Shown: one piece after another, positions 1 to 7,968 of the stretch
How the letters are laid out: every line of letters starts with the position of its first letter
How positions within the stretch are numbered: the first letter of the stretch is position 1
DNA from: Bacteroidetes bacterium UBA4414
GTDB lineage: Bacteria > Bacteroidota > Bacteroidia > Chitinophagales > Chitinophagaceae
Assembly (NCBI GenBank): GCA_002389765.1
Contig: DGQM01000014.1
Coordinates: forward strand, 21,126 to 85,125
Direction: 5' to 3'
DNA length: 64,000 nt
Program-made: the position numbers and the translations under genes
The notes under the pieces: generated by a model
Database searches by the model: none
Told to the model about the DNA's origin: nothing
Seen by the model: the letters and a program-made list of their open reading frames with translations, nothing else

Positions 1-1
1 G

Positions 2-334
2 GTATTTGCACCAACAAATGCTGCGTTCGATATGCTACCTGCAGGCACGGTAGATAATCTGCTGAAGCCTGAAAATAAAGGCACACTGCAAAGCGTACTT
101 ACCTACCACGTAGTGCCGGGCAACTGGAGCGCTGCAGAGATCATGGCTGCAATCAAAAAAGGTGGTGGCTCATATAAAGCTAAGACAGTACAGGGCGAAG
201 AGTTGACTTTCATGTGGAAAGACAACTGGATATGGATAAAAGATGCTAAGGGTGGTGTGGCTAAAGTGACGATTAAAGATGTGAATCAGAAGAATGGTGT
301 GATACATGTGATAGACCACGTATTGCTGCCATAA
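2..334 (+). CDS. Fasciclin (FAS1) domain protein, 5' end outside window
   Basis: The reading frame is open from the first bases and runs to the TAA at 332-334, so the N-terminus lies upstream of the window. The visible part begins with the FAS1 signature FAPTNAAFD, continues with the LTYHVVPG block (the family's H2 motif) and ends with VIHVIDHVLLP, the usual C-terminal strand. FAS1 domains are secreted or surface adhesion modules; about 110 residues are visible, most of one domain. A signal peptide or lipobox cannot be checked. A rho-independent terminator follows 48 bp after the stop. The family is clear, the role is not. Confidence 0.88.
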   Translation, partial: VFAPTNAAFDMLPAGTVDNLLKPENKGTLQSVLTYHVVPGNWSAAEIMAAIKKGGGSYKAKTVQGEELTFMWKDNWIWIKDAKGGVAKVTIKDVNQKNGVIHVIDHVLLP

Positions 335-382
335 TTAATGTGAGGGCACGGAGGATTTTTTGTAAGCTTCATAGTATCTTTA

Positions 383-408
383 GGGGGAATTTTTATTCCC
401 CCTTTTTT
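383..408 (+). terminator. Rho-independent terminator after fasciclin gene
   Basis: An 8-bp perfect stem (GGGGGAAT / ATTCCCCC) with a TTTT loop is followed by six T. It sits between the fasciclin stop and the sdaA start and separates the two transcription units. Confidence 0.85.
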
Positions 409-427
409 ATTTAACTAAAATCTGACG

Positions 428-1852
428 GTGAAAAAAGAGTGTATTTCGGTATTCGATATATTTAAGATAGGAGTAGGTCCCAGCAGTTCGCACACACTTG
501 GCCCATGGCGCGCGGCTTTGCGCTTCATAGATACCATCAAGCAAAAGGGGATAGACAATGTAAGGTCTGTAAAAGTATTGCTCTATGGCTCGCTGGCTAA
601 AACAGGTAAGGGACACGGTACAGATGTAGCCGTAATCCTCGGCTTGAATGGTGAAGACCCTGTAACGTTTGATGTAAATGAAATAACACCACGCCTCAAC
701 CAGATAGCTGCTGAAAAGAAAATAAACCTTGGTCTTTCAAGAGTTATCGATTTTGACCCTGCGGAAGATGTAGTTTTCCTGATGGATGAAAGCCTGCCTT
801 TTCACCCCAATGCTGTTACATTCCTTTGTTCTTTTAACAATGGTGAGGAGATAGCAGAAACATTCTACTCAATAGGTGGTGGTTTTGTGGTGAAGGAAGC
901 AGAAGAAGGCAGTGGTGCAAATGAAGTTGACTTACCCTTCCCTATAGACAAGGCTGATGACTTGCTGCATTGGTGCCGTAAAACGGGCTTGCATATACAC
1001 GAGGTAGTAATGGAAAACGAGCATGCGTGGCGTAGCGAAGAAGAAACAAAGAAAGGTGTGCTGAAGATATGGGAAGTAATGCGCGATTGCATCTATCGTG
1101 GTAGCCACATAGGTGGCGAGTTGCCGGGCGGACTGCAGGTAATGCGCCGTGCTGCCAGCCTCAATAAAAAACTCCTGAAAGGAAAAACATACAATAATCA
1201 TACTGAATGGGTAGCTGCCATCCGCGAGGGTGGGCATAGCTTCCAATATATATTAGACTGGGTTAGCTGTTTCGCATTGGCGGTAAATGAAGAGAATGCT
1301 TCCTTTAGCCGTGTGGTAACAGCACCTACAAATGGTGCGGCGGGTGTAGTGCCTGCGGTACTGCATTACTTCATCACCTTCTGCGATGGTTTTGATGATG
1401 AAAAAATAATCCAGTTCCTGATGACTGCATCAGAGATAGGCAGCATCTTCAAAAAAGGTGCAACACTATCGGCTGCTATGGGTGGTTGTCAGGCAGAGAT
1501 AGGTGTATCTTCCGCCATGGCTGCTGCTGCGCTTACCGAAAGCCTTGGCGGCAATGCCCGCCAGTGCCTGATGGCTGCAGAGATTGCAATGGAACACCAC
1601 TTGGGTTTAACGTGCGACCCTGTAGGTGGTCTGGTACAGGTGCCGTGTATAGAACGCAATACCATGGGGGCTATCAAAGCCATCACCGCATCGCAATTGG
1701 CACTGCAAAGCAATCCTGATAATGCCAAAGTATCGCTTGACCACGTGGTACAAACCATGTGGGAGACAGCGTTGGATATGAACCATAAATACAAAGAGAC
1801 AGCCGAGGGCGGACTGGCAACAAAAGTGCCTATCAGCTTGCCTGAGTGCTAA
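428..1852 (+). CDS. sdaA: L-serine ammonia-lyase (L-serine dehydratase), iron-sulfur type
   Basis: This enzyme deaminates L-serine to pyruvate and ammonia in the cytoplasm. The 474-residue product has the single-chain layout: an N-terminal beta-type domain starting with SVFDIFKIGVGPSSSHT, and a C-terminal alpha-type domain with GGCQAEIGVSSAMAAA and CDPVGGLVQVPCIERN, which hold the conserved cysteines expected to bind the 4Fe-4S cluster. The start is a GTG at 428; no upstream in-frame ATG exists and the family N-terminus begins a few residues later. The waaA gene starts 7 bp after its stop, so the two may be co-transcribed, though a metabolic link to lipopolysaccharide is not obvious. Confidence 0.95.
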   Translation: MKKECISVFDIFKIGVGPSSSHTLGPWRAALRFIDTIKQKGIDNVRSVKVLLYGSLAKTGKGHGTDVAVILGLNGEDPVTFDVNEITPRLNQIAAEKKINLGLSRVIDFDPAEDVVFLMDESLPFHPNAVTFLCSFNNGEEIAETFYSIGGGFVVKEAEEGSGANEVDLPFPIDKADDLLHWCRKTGLHIHEVVMENEHAWRSEEETKKGVLKIWEVMRDCIYRGSHIGGELPGGLQVMRRAASLNKKLLKGKTYNNHTEWVAAIREGGHSFQYILDWVSCFALAVNEENASFSRVVTAPTNGAAGVVPAVLHYFITFCDGFDDEKIIQFLMTASEIGSIFKKGATLSAAMGGCQAEIGVSSAMAAAALTESLGGNARQCLMAAEIAMEHHLGLTCDPVGGLVQVPCIERNTMGAIKAITASQLALQSNPDNAKVSLDHVVQTMWETALDMNHKYKETAEGGLATKVPISLPEC

Positions 1853-1859
1853 TAGAATA

Positions 1860-3110
1860 ATGCAATTGCTGTTTTACAATATCTTTCTGCTGCTATACCG
1901 TTTAGGTGTGCGCGTAGCTGCTTTGTTTGGCGAAAAGCCAAAGCTGTGGTTGCGTGGTAGGAAAGGTTTGTTAGATAAAATTGCCGCCGACCTTAATAGT
2001 AAAAATGAAAAGCGTATTTGGGTGCATTGCTCATCGCTGGGAGAGTTTGAGCAGGGCAGGCCATTGATAGAAGCAATCAGAGAGCAATATCCTAATTATA
2101 AAATAGTACTTACATTCTTCTCGCCTTCGGGTTATGAAATACGTAAGAATTATGCAGGTGCAGACTATGTGTACTATCTTCCTATGGATGGGCGTAGCAA
2201 TGCTCGCAGGTTTGTAGAGATGGTAAACCCTGCACTAGCCGTGTTTGTGAAGTACGAATTTTGGTACTACTATCTTACCCAACTAAAAGATGCACAAGTG
2301 CCAACGATATTGGTGTCTGCCGCTTTCCGCAAGTCGCAACCATTCTTTAAGCCACAGGGGGGCTTGTTCAGGAAAATGCTGCGTTGTTTCGATTGCCTGT
2401 TTGTACAGGATGATGAATCTAAGCGCCTGCTGGAAACCATCGGGCTGAAGGATAACGTAATAATAGTGGGCGACACCCGCTACGATAGGGTGAGTAGCAT
2501 TGCCGCAAGCGTTAAGCAATTCCCGCTGATAGAAAAATTCAAAGAAAAAGACCACTTGCTGATAGCGGGCAGCACATGGCCCGAAGATGAGGCGATGCTG
2601 AAGGAAGCCGTCAACTCATTTCCCGAAAACTGGAAGCTGATAATAGCCCCGCACGAAATAGATGAACCGCACATAAAACACCTGCAGGATATGTTCGCAG
2701 GGCATAGCGTGTTGTATTCCGAACTTTCTGAAGAACCTGCCGGCTATCGGGTGCTGATAATTGATAATATAGGTATGCTTTCCAGCCTGTACAGCTATGG
2801 CGAAATAGCCTATGTGGGTGGTGGCTTTCAGAGTGGCGGCATACACAATGTGCTGGAGCCTGCCGTTTTTGGGCTGCCCGTATATTTTGGCCCTGTGTAC
2901 GACAAGTTTGTAGAGGCAAAAGCACTGGTTTCCCGTATGTATGCTTTCCCTATAAACGACAAAGAGCATTTTAACAATTCGTTGCAGGAGCTTATGAACG
3001 ACGAAAACTGCCGTCATTCTATGCGAAAAGCAATACAGGACTATATTGCAGCCCAAACGGGTGCTACCCGCCGCATACTGGATGTGGTTGGCCCTCAATG
3101 GCTTAAATAG
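1860..3110 (+). CDS. waaA: 3-deoxy-D-manno-octulosonic acid transferase (Kdo transferase)
   Basis: WaaA is a GT30 glycosyltransferase at the inner face of the cytoplasmic membrane; it moves Kdo (here perhaps 8-amino-Kdo) from its CMP form to lipid A precursor. The 416-residue protein has a short N-terminal hydrophobic segment and the family blocks WVHCSSLGEFEQGRPL, FFSPSGYE and, in the nucleotide-binding half, GGGFQSGGIHNVLEPA. Length matches the family. It is followed by the kdnA-kdnB-kdsA genes that would provide its donor sugar. Whether it adds one or two sugars cannot be told from the sequence. Confidence 0.94.
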   Translation: MQLLFYNIFLLLYRLGVRVAALFGEKPKLWLRGRKGLLDKIAADLNSKNEKRIWVHCSSLGEFEQGRPLIEAIREQYPNYKIVLTFFSPSGYEIRKNYAGADYVYYLPMDGRSNARRFVEMVNPALAVFVKYEFWYYYLTQLKDAQVPTILVSAAFRKSQPFFKPQGGLFRKMLRCFDCLFVQDDESKRLLETIGLKDNVIIVGDTRYDRVSSIAASVKQFPLIEKFKEKDHLLIAGSTWPEDEAMLKEAVNSFPENWKLIIAPHEIDEPHIKHLQDMFAGHSVLYSELSEEPAGYRVLIIDNIGMLSSLYSYGEIAYVGGGFQSGGIHNVLEPAVFGLPVYFGPVYDKFVEAKALVSRMYAFPINDKEHFNNSLQELMNDENCRHSMRKAIQDYIAAQTGATRRILDVVGPQWLK

Positions 3111-3145
3111 CCCCCTCTTACCTTCCCGCTCTCGCTTTAATTGCG

Positions 3146-3153
3146 TAGTTTTG
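3146..3153 (+). promoter_or_regulatory. Bacteroidota -7 box (TAnnTTTG) upstream of kdnA
   Basis: TAGTTTTG matches the Bacteroidota housekeeping -7 consensus and lies 19 bp before the kdnA ATG. No good TTTG -33 element stands at the expected distance, so this is a partial match. It suggests that kdnA and the following genes have their own promoter rather than only read-through from waaA. Confidence 0.5.
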
Positions 3154-3172
3154 CACTCTAAATTTTAATATA

Positions 3173-4381
3173 ATGCCAGGTACAGAACTATTTGGTGCGG
3201 AAGAAAAAAAAGAAATAGCCGACGTATTAGAAACAGGTATTCTTTTCCGATATAATCATGATGCGCAACGCAACGGCATCTGGAAAGCAAAAGACTTTGA
3301 AGCTGAAGTAAAAAAGATAACTGGTGCAAAATATGCACATGCTGTCAGTAGCGGGTCTACAGCAGTTGCAGCAGCATTGGCTGCAGCAGGTGTTGGTGTG
3401 GGCGACGAAGTAATAGTTCCTCCGTTTACATATATAGCAACGGTAGAGGCTGTACTCTTTATAGGTGCATTGCCTGTATTTGCAGAGATAGATGAAACAC
3501 TGTGTCTGAGTGCCGAGGGTATTCGTAAAGCAATCACCCCGAAAACCAAAGCTGTATGTCTGGTACATATGTGTGGTGGCATGGCCGAAATGGACAGCAT
3601 CATGCAAGTGGTTAATGAAAACAACCTGATACTGGTAGAAGATGCTGGGCAGGCTTTTGCAGCATCTTACAAAGGCACTGCTACAGGTTTGTTTGGCAAG
3701 GCAGGTTCTTATTCGTTCGACTTCTTTAAGATAGCAACAGCGGGTGAGGGTGGTGTACTTGTTACAAACGATGAGCAGGTATATAAACATGCAGATTCTT
3801 ATTGCGATCACGGACACGACCACATAGGTAATAACCGTGGTATGGAGCAACACCCTATACTCGGTTTCAACTATCGCATCAGTGAGCTGCATGCCGCAGT
3901 AGGTGTTGCACAAACACGTAAAGTACCGCACATCCGCGAAGCTAATAACAAGCTTAAAAAGATGTTGGTAGATATCCTTAGCCAGACTGAAGGCATCTCT
4001 TTTGCAACACTGGCAGACCCTAGCGGAGACTCTGCAACATTCCTGAATATACTGCTGCCTGATACAGAAGCTGCTAAACGCACAGTTGCTGAGTTTAATG
4101 AAGCAGGTGTTACCGGTTTCAACTACTGGTATACCAATATGTACCACTTCATCAATCAGTGGGATCATATCAAAGAAATGCGCACCGCATCTAAATTGCC
4201 AATTCAGCTATTGGGTGCACCTCAGGATTATGCAAACCTCGATTTGCCAAAATCACAGGAAGTAGTTGGTCGTCTTATTTCATTCGGCATCCGTTGCACA
4301 TGGACGGAAGATGAGGTAAAACAACTGGCAGCAAAAATCTCTGATTGCGTTAAAAAAGCATTAGCAACAGCACATGCATAA
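3173..4381 (+). CDS. kdnA: 8-amino-3,8-dideoxy-D-manno-octulosonate aminotransferase (KdnA), DegT/DnrJ/EryC1 family
   Basis: KdnA uses PLP to transaminate the 8-oxo form of Kdo, giving 8-amino-Kdo (Kdo8N), as established for Shewanella. The 402-residue protein has the family's PLP site: SSGST near residue 59 for phosphate, Asp157 in VEDAGQAF for the ring nitrogen, and the Schiff-base Lys186 in FDFFKIATAGEGG. The FKIATAGEGG variant is unlike the TKxLxxxGEGG of most sugar aminotransferases, as expected of a distinct subfamily. Its 3' end overlaps kdnB by 8 bp, so the two are translationally coupled. The call rests on family plus the kdnB-kdsA context; another sugar aminotransferase is possible but less likely. 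Confidence 0.88.
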   Translation: MPGTELFGAEEKKEIADVLETGILFRYNHDAQRNGIWKAKDFEAEVKKITGAKYAHAVSSGSTAVAAALAAAGVGVGDEVIVPPFTYIATVEAVLFIGALPVFAEIDETLCLSAEGIRKAITPKTKAVCLVHMCGGMAEMDSIMQVVNENNLILVEDAGQAFAASYKGTATGLFGKAGSYSFDFFKIATAGEGGVLVTNDEQVYKHADSYCDHGHDHIGNNRGMEQHPILGFNYRISELHAAVGVAQTRKVPHIREANNKLKKMLVDILSQTEGISFATLADPSGDSATFLNILLPDTEAAKRTVAEFNEAGVTGFNYWYTNMYHFINQWDHIKEMRTASKLPIQLLGAPQDYANLDLPKSQEVVGRLISFGIRCTWTEDEVKQLAAKISDCVKKALATAHA

Positions 4382-5453
4382 GAATTTCAAAAACATCGAG
4401 AAGGTTGTTTACGGTCGTGGTGCGTTCGATACAATGGATAGCATCCTTGCACCTGTACGCAACGAGAACAATAACTATATCGTTTTTCTGGTTGATAACT
4501 ATTTCAACAATAGCGAACTGGCAAAACGCATCCCAACCAAAGTTGGCGACATCATAGAGTTTATAGATGTAGACCCGCATGAACCTACTACCGAGCAGAT
4601 AGACAAACTGCGCGATGAAATACTGGCAAGCAAAGGCCTGCCATCTGGCGTAGTAGGTATAGGTGGTGGCAGCATCATGGATATTGCAAAAGCGCTGTCT
4701 TTGATGTTTACCAACGAGGGTTCTTCTACGCTTTATCAAGGTTTGAACCTGATAAAGAAACCGGGCATCTATCACTTGGGCGTACCTACTATTTCGGGTA
4801 CAGGTGCAGAAGTGTCTATGACGGCAGTATTAACAGGCCCTGAAAAGAAACTGGGCTTGAAATGCGACTGGACAGTTTTCAACCAAGTGATATTGGATCC
4901 TGAATTGATAGCAAGTGTGCCTACAGACAAATGGTTCTACACAGGTATGGACACTTACATCCACTGTATAGAATCTGAGAATGGTATGCTGAACAATGCT
5001 TTCAGTCATGCGTATGCAGAACAATCATTGAAACTGTGCCGTGATATTTACCTGGGCGATAATGCAGGACAAACGGCAGAGAACGATGATAAACTGATGG
5101 TAGCATCGCTGATGGGGGGGCTTAGCCTAACGTATTCAGAAGTAGGTGTTTGCCACGCGTTGTCTTATGGCCTTTCTAAAATACTGGATGAAAAACACTG
5201 CTATGCAAACTGTGTAGCCTTCCAGCATCTGGAAGATTATTATCCTGAAGGTGTGGCCGAGTTTAAAATCATGTTGCAGAAACATAACGTAACACTGCCA
5301 CAGGGACTCAGCAAAAACTGGAGCGATGAGACCATTACCGCTATGGCGCATGTTGCATACAACCTGCCGCATATGTGGAACCACGCCATCGGTACAGATT
5401 GGAAAGAAAAAATAACTATTGATACAATAAAAGCGCTGTATCAGCGCATGTAA
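4374..5453 (+). CDS. kdnB: 3-deoxy-alpha-D-manno-octulosonate 8-oxidase (KdnB), iron-containing alcohol dehydrogenase family
   Basis: KdnB oxidises the C8 hydroxyl of Kdo to an aldehyde that KdnA then aminates. The 359-residue protein shows the group III metal-dependent alcohol dehydrogenase pattern: GGGSIMDIAKAL for NAD(P) binding, GTGAEVSMTAVL, and metal ligands in GMDTYIHCIES and VCHALSYGLS. The ATG lies inside the last codons of kdnA (8-bp overlap). kdsA begins 4 bp downstream. Specificity for Kdo is inferred from the adjacent kdnA, kdsA and kdsB genes and from the Shewanella pathway. Confidence 0.88.
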   Translation: MHKNFKNIEKVVYGRGAFDTMDSILAPVRNENNNYIVFLVDNYFNNSELAKRIPTKVGDIIEFIDVDPHEPTTEQIDKLRDEILASKGLPSGVVGIGGGSIMDIAKALSLMFTNEGSSTLYQGLNLIKKPGIYHLGVPTISGTGAEVSMTAVLTGPEKKLGLKCDWTVFNQVILDPELIASVPTDKWFYTGMDTYIHCIESENGMLNNAFSHAYAEQSLKLCRDIYLGDNAGQTAENDDKLMVASLMGGLSLTYSEVGVCHALSYGLSKILDEKHCYANCVAFQHLEDYYPEGVAEFKIMLQKHNVTLPQGLSKNWSDETITAMAHVAYNLPHMWNHAIGTDWKEKITIDTIKALYQRM

Positions 5454-5457
5454 TATT

Positions 5458-6297
5458 ATGAGCGCAAAGAAAATTGCCGTAGGAAATATCTCTTGTGGTG
5501 CAGACGAACTGTTCCTGATTTCAGGTCCGTGTGTGATAGAGGATGAAAGCATTATGATGAAAACAGCGGAAACGCTGAAAGAAGTAGGCGAAAGGCTGAA
5601 CATACCTATTATATACAAATCGTCTTTTACCAAAGACAACCGTAGCAGCCTGAAGTATTACGATGGCCCGGGTCTGGAAAAAGGTGTGAAGATACTGGCG
5701 AAGATCAAAGAGCAATTCGGTTTTCCTGTACTGACGGATATACACTACCCAGACCAGGCAGCACCTGCTGCTGAGGTGTGCGATGTGTTGCAGATACCTG
5801 CTTACCTGTGTATGCAATCTGGCTTGCTAAAGGCTGCTGCTGCAACGGGTGCGGTTATCAATATCAAACATGGTCAGTTCCTGGCTCCTGAAAATATGAA
5901 ACACCCGGTAGGCAAATGCGTAGATGCAGGTAATGATAAAATCATCCTGACTGAACGCGGCTATACAATGGGCTATAACGATTTGGTTGTTGATCCTCGT
6001 GCATTCTATCACATGGCACAACTGGGCTATCCGGTGGTGTTCGATATCACACACTCTATCCGTAAATACGGCATACCAAGTGCAGATGCGAAAGGTGGTG
6101 CGCGCGAATTCCTGCCTGTATTGGGTAGGGCAGGTGTGGCAGCTGGTGTAGACGGTATATTTGTAGAAACGCACCCTGAGCCTGAAAAAGCGCTCTGCGA
6201 TGCTGCCAGCCAGCTATGTGTATATGATCTGGAAGAATACCTGAAACCGCTGATAGAACTGCACAATCTGGAGGTAAAGTATAGGGCTAAATCCTAA
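5458..6297 (+). CDS. kdsA: 3-deoxy-8-phosphooctulonate synthase (Kdo-8-P synthase)
   Basis: KdsA condenses phosphoenolpyruvate with D-arabinose-5-phosphate to give Kdo-8-phosphate. The 279-residue product has the family blocks KSSFTKDNRSS, YDGPGLEKG, PVLTDIHYP, IKHGQFLAPENM and DITHSIRKYG. The N-terminal LISGPCVIED carries Cys25 where the metal-free E. coli type has Asn, so this is expected to be a metal-dependent class II enzyme. It is directly preceded by kdnB. Its substrate must come from a KdsD-type isomerase or an equivalent; no isomerase is encoded in the window. Confidence 0.96.
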   Translation: MSAKKIAVGNISCGADELFLISGPCVIEDESIMMKTAETLKEVGERLNIPIIYKSSFTKDNRSSLKYYDGPGLEKGVKILAKIKEQFGFPVLTDIHYPDQAAPAAEVCDVLQIPAYLCMQSGLLKAAAATGAVINIKHGQFLAPENMKHPVGKCVDAGNDKIILTERGYTMGYNDLVVDPRAFYHMAQLGYPVVFDITHSIRKYGIPSADAKGGAREFLPVLGRAGVAAGVDGIFVETHPEPEKALCDAASQLCVYDLEEYLKPLIELHNLEVKYRAKS

Positions 6298-6327
6298 TGT
6301 CGAATCTCTAAATCCTAAACAATATTC
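6292..6327 (-). repeat. Left inverted-repeat arm beside the four-helix-bundle gene
   Basis: Read on the minus strand this arm begins GAATATTGTTTAGGATTTAG and closely matches the plus-strand arm at 6749-6784, with a few substitutions and one extra base. The arm begins in the last codons of kdsA. Together the two arms enclose the small gene at 6359-6724. Confidence 0.6.
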
Positions 6328-6358
6328 AAATTCAAACCGCTGAAACCTTAAAGCTACC

Positions 6359-6724
6359 ATGGAGAATAAAGTTTATGATTTGGAGGAAAGGACAAGGTTA
6401 TTTGCATTAAATACAAGGCAATTCATCAAAAGGTTGCCACGAACTATCGGTAATGTAGAAGATGCGAAACAGTTAGTCAGAAGTTCGGGTTCAGTAGGTG
6501 CTAATTATATCGAAGCAAATGAATCTCTTGGAAAGAAAGACTTTTTGATGAGAATAAAGATTTGCAGGAAAGAAGCTAAGGAAAGTGGGTATTGGTTATC
6601 GTTATTAGATTTGGGTGGTAATGAAGTTATAATAGCAGAATGTAATAAGTTGCAACAGGAATCAAGGGAATTAATGAAGATTTTTGGTGCAATACTTACG
6701 AAATCGGCGATGAAAGCTGAATAG
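6359..6724 (+). CDS. Four-helix-bundle protein (23S rRNA intervening-sequence protein family)
   Basis: The 121-residue protein matches the small four-helix-bundle family first seen in 23S rRNA intervening sequences (TIGR02436); recognisable parts are NTRQFIKRLP, QLVRSSGSVGANYIEANES and MRIKICRKEAKESGYWLSLL. Members also include the Avd accessory protein of diversity-generating retroelements, but no reverse transcriptase or variable repeat is visible here. The gene interrupts the Kdo operon between kdsA and the transaldolase-CBS gene and is bracketed by inverted repeat arms (6292-6327 and 6749-6784), which suggests arrival as a small mobile unit. Its function is unknown. Confidence 0.88.
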   Translation: MENKVYDLEERTRLFALNTRQFIKRLPRTIGNVEDAKQLVRSSGSVGANYIEANESLGKKDFLMRIKICRKEAKESGYWLSLLDLGGNEVIIAECNKLQQESRELMKIFGAILTKSAMKAE

Positions 6725-6748
6725 TTTTAAGAAAATTAGTCTATTTCA

Positions 6749-6784
6749 GAATTTGTTTAGAATTTAGCGCTTCGAAATTTAAGG
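6749..6784 (+). repeat. Right inverted-repeat arm beside the four-helix-bundle gene
   Basis: GAATTTGTTTAGAATTTAGC plus a TTCGAAATT tail mirrors the arm at 6292-6327. A close relative of the same word recurs in direct orientation at 7925-7950 upstream of kdsC. Confidence 0.6.
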
Positions 6785-6824
6785 TTACTTAGGATTTCGA
6801 TATTAGAAATTAGAATTTTTCAAT

Positions 6825-7838
6825 ATGGAATTATACTTAGATTCTGCCAATCTTAAAGAGATTGAAGAAGGTTTTAAACTGGGCTTTTTGAATGGTCTTA
6901 CCACTACGCCCACATTCATGCAACGCGAAGGTATCACTGATATAGATGGTACAATCGTTAAGCTGAGCAAAATGGTGCCTGTATTGCAGATAGAGGCATT
7001 GGGTGATACGGCTGAAGACGTGCTGAAAGAAGCACACCGCCAGTTGAACCTGGGTTTGGACCCTAAGAAAACAGTATTTAAAATACCTGTATCGCTGGAA
7101 GGCGTACGTGCCTGCCACCTGCTACGCAAAGAAGGCCTGCTGGTAAACGTGCACCTTGTATACACACTGCAACAGGCATATATGGCTATGCACGCGGGTG
7201 CAACTTATGTTTGTCCGCTGGTAGGTCGCCTGCAAGATCAGGGCCACGATGCACTGACATTGGTAGAACAGTGTGTTGACGCTGTAAACCACTACGGTTA
7301 CGATACTAAAATCATGTTCAGCTCTGTGCGCCACAACGAGCACGTGCGCAATGCTATCAATATCGGTGTTCACACTATCACTGTGCCGCTGAAAGTATTG
7401 AAGAGCCTGACTGAAAATAATTTTACGACTGTAGGTACAGAACAGTTCCTGGTAGATACACGCCTGATGACAGTACGTGTGAAGGAAGCAGCAAATGGCA
7501 TCAACCCATTGGTATCTGCAGATGATACACTGCAAAGTGCGCTGGTTAAAATGACAGGTTATGGCTTTGGTGCTGTAACGGTTACTAATGCAGATGGTAG
7601 CGTGAAAGGTGTGTTTACAGATGGTGACATCCGCCGCCTGTTGCAAAACGACGGTGAGCAAATCCTAAGCAAGAAAATGGGCGATATGCAATACGGTACG
7701 CCTATCAGCGTAGATGCAAATGCACTGCTGAACGATGCTGCTGTAATGTTCAAGAAAACAAACGTAGATACTATACTGGTTACCGAAAATGGTATGCCTG
7801 TAGGTATGCTGGATATACAAGACTTAAAGGGGCTTTAA
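6825..7838 (+). CDS. Transaldolase-like barrel fused to a KdsD-type CBS domain pair
   Basis: Residues 1 to about 215 form a transaldolase / fructose-6-phosphate-aldolase-like barrel: LDSANLKEIE, TTTPTF in place of the usual TTNPSL, the probable Schiff-base Lys86 in FKIPVSLEG, and YVCPLVGRLQD. Residues about 220-337 are two CBS motifs, the first reading GVFTDGDIRRLL, which strongly resembles the C-terminal regulatory half of arabinose-5-phosphate isomerase KdsD. The SIS isomerase domain of KdsD is absent. The gene lies between kdsA and kdsC, where KdsD would be expected, so it may provide or control arabinose-5-phosphate. That role is inference; a sensor or aldolase for another sugar phosphate is possible. 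Confidence 0.85.
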   Translation: MELYLDSANLKEIEEGFKLGFLNGLTTTPTFMQREGITDIDGTIVKLSKMVPVLQIEALGDTAEDVLKEAHRQLNLGLDPKKTVFKIPVSLEGVRACHLLRKEGLLVNVHLVYTLQQAYMAMHAGATYVCPLVGRLQDQGHDALTLVEQCVDAVNHYGYDTKIMFSSVRHNEHVRNAINIGVHTITVPLKVLKSLTENNFTTVGTEQFLVDTRLMTVRVKEAANGINPLVSADDTLQSALVKMTGYGFGAVTVTNADGSVKGVFTDGDIRRLLQNDGEQILSKKMGDMQYGTPISVDANALLNDAAVMFKKTNVDTILVTENGMPVGMLDIQDLKGL

Positions 7839-7840
7839 GT

Positions 7841-7965
7841 CTAAATACTAAGCACGAATTTCGAAATCCTAAACTGATGAACAGTTTAGGATTTTTTGTT
7901 TTTACCTTTATTCCTTTCTGAGTTTAGAATTTGTTTAGGATTTAGTACTTAGATATTAGTATTTA
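7841..7965. repeat. Gene-free copy of the inverted-repeat element, with internal hairpin
   Basis: Two arms face each other: 7841-7875, whose reverse complement begins AGTTTAGGATTT and ends TAGTATTTAG, and 7921-7965, which contains GTTTAGGATTTAG and ends TAGTATTTA. They are related to the arms around the four-helix-bundle gene 1.1-1.5 kb upstream, but here only a terminator-like hairpin and a T-rich spacer lie between them. The element fills the gap between the transaldolase-CBS gene and kdsC. Confidence 0.5.
7864..7900 (+). terminator. Hairpin terminator after transaldolase-CBS gene
   Basis: A 13-bp perfect stem (AAATCCTAAACTG and its complement) with an ATGAA loop is followed by T6. It would reduce read-through into kdsC-kdsB. 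Its left arm is also part of the repeat element at 7841-7965. Confidence 0.75.
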
Positions 7966-7968
7966 AAA

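Noticed and set aside
3227..4168. Long minus-strand open frame opposite kdnA
   Set aside because: The plus-strand frame has full KdnA motifs, while the minus frame is Cys- and Tyr-rich with no family likeness. It is a shadow of the real gene.
6359..6724. Part of a diversity-generating retroelement (Avd)
   Set aside because: The protein family fits, but no reverse transcriptase, template repeat or variable repeat is visible within the window.
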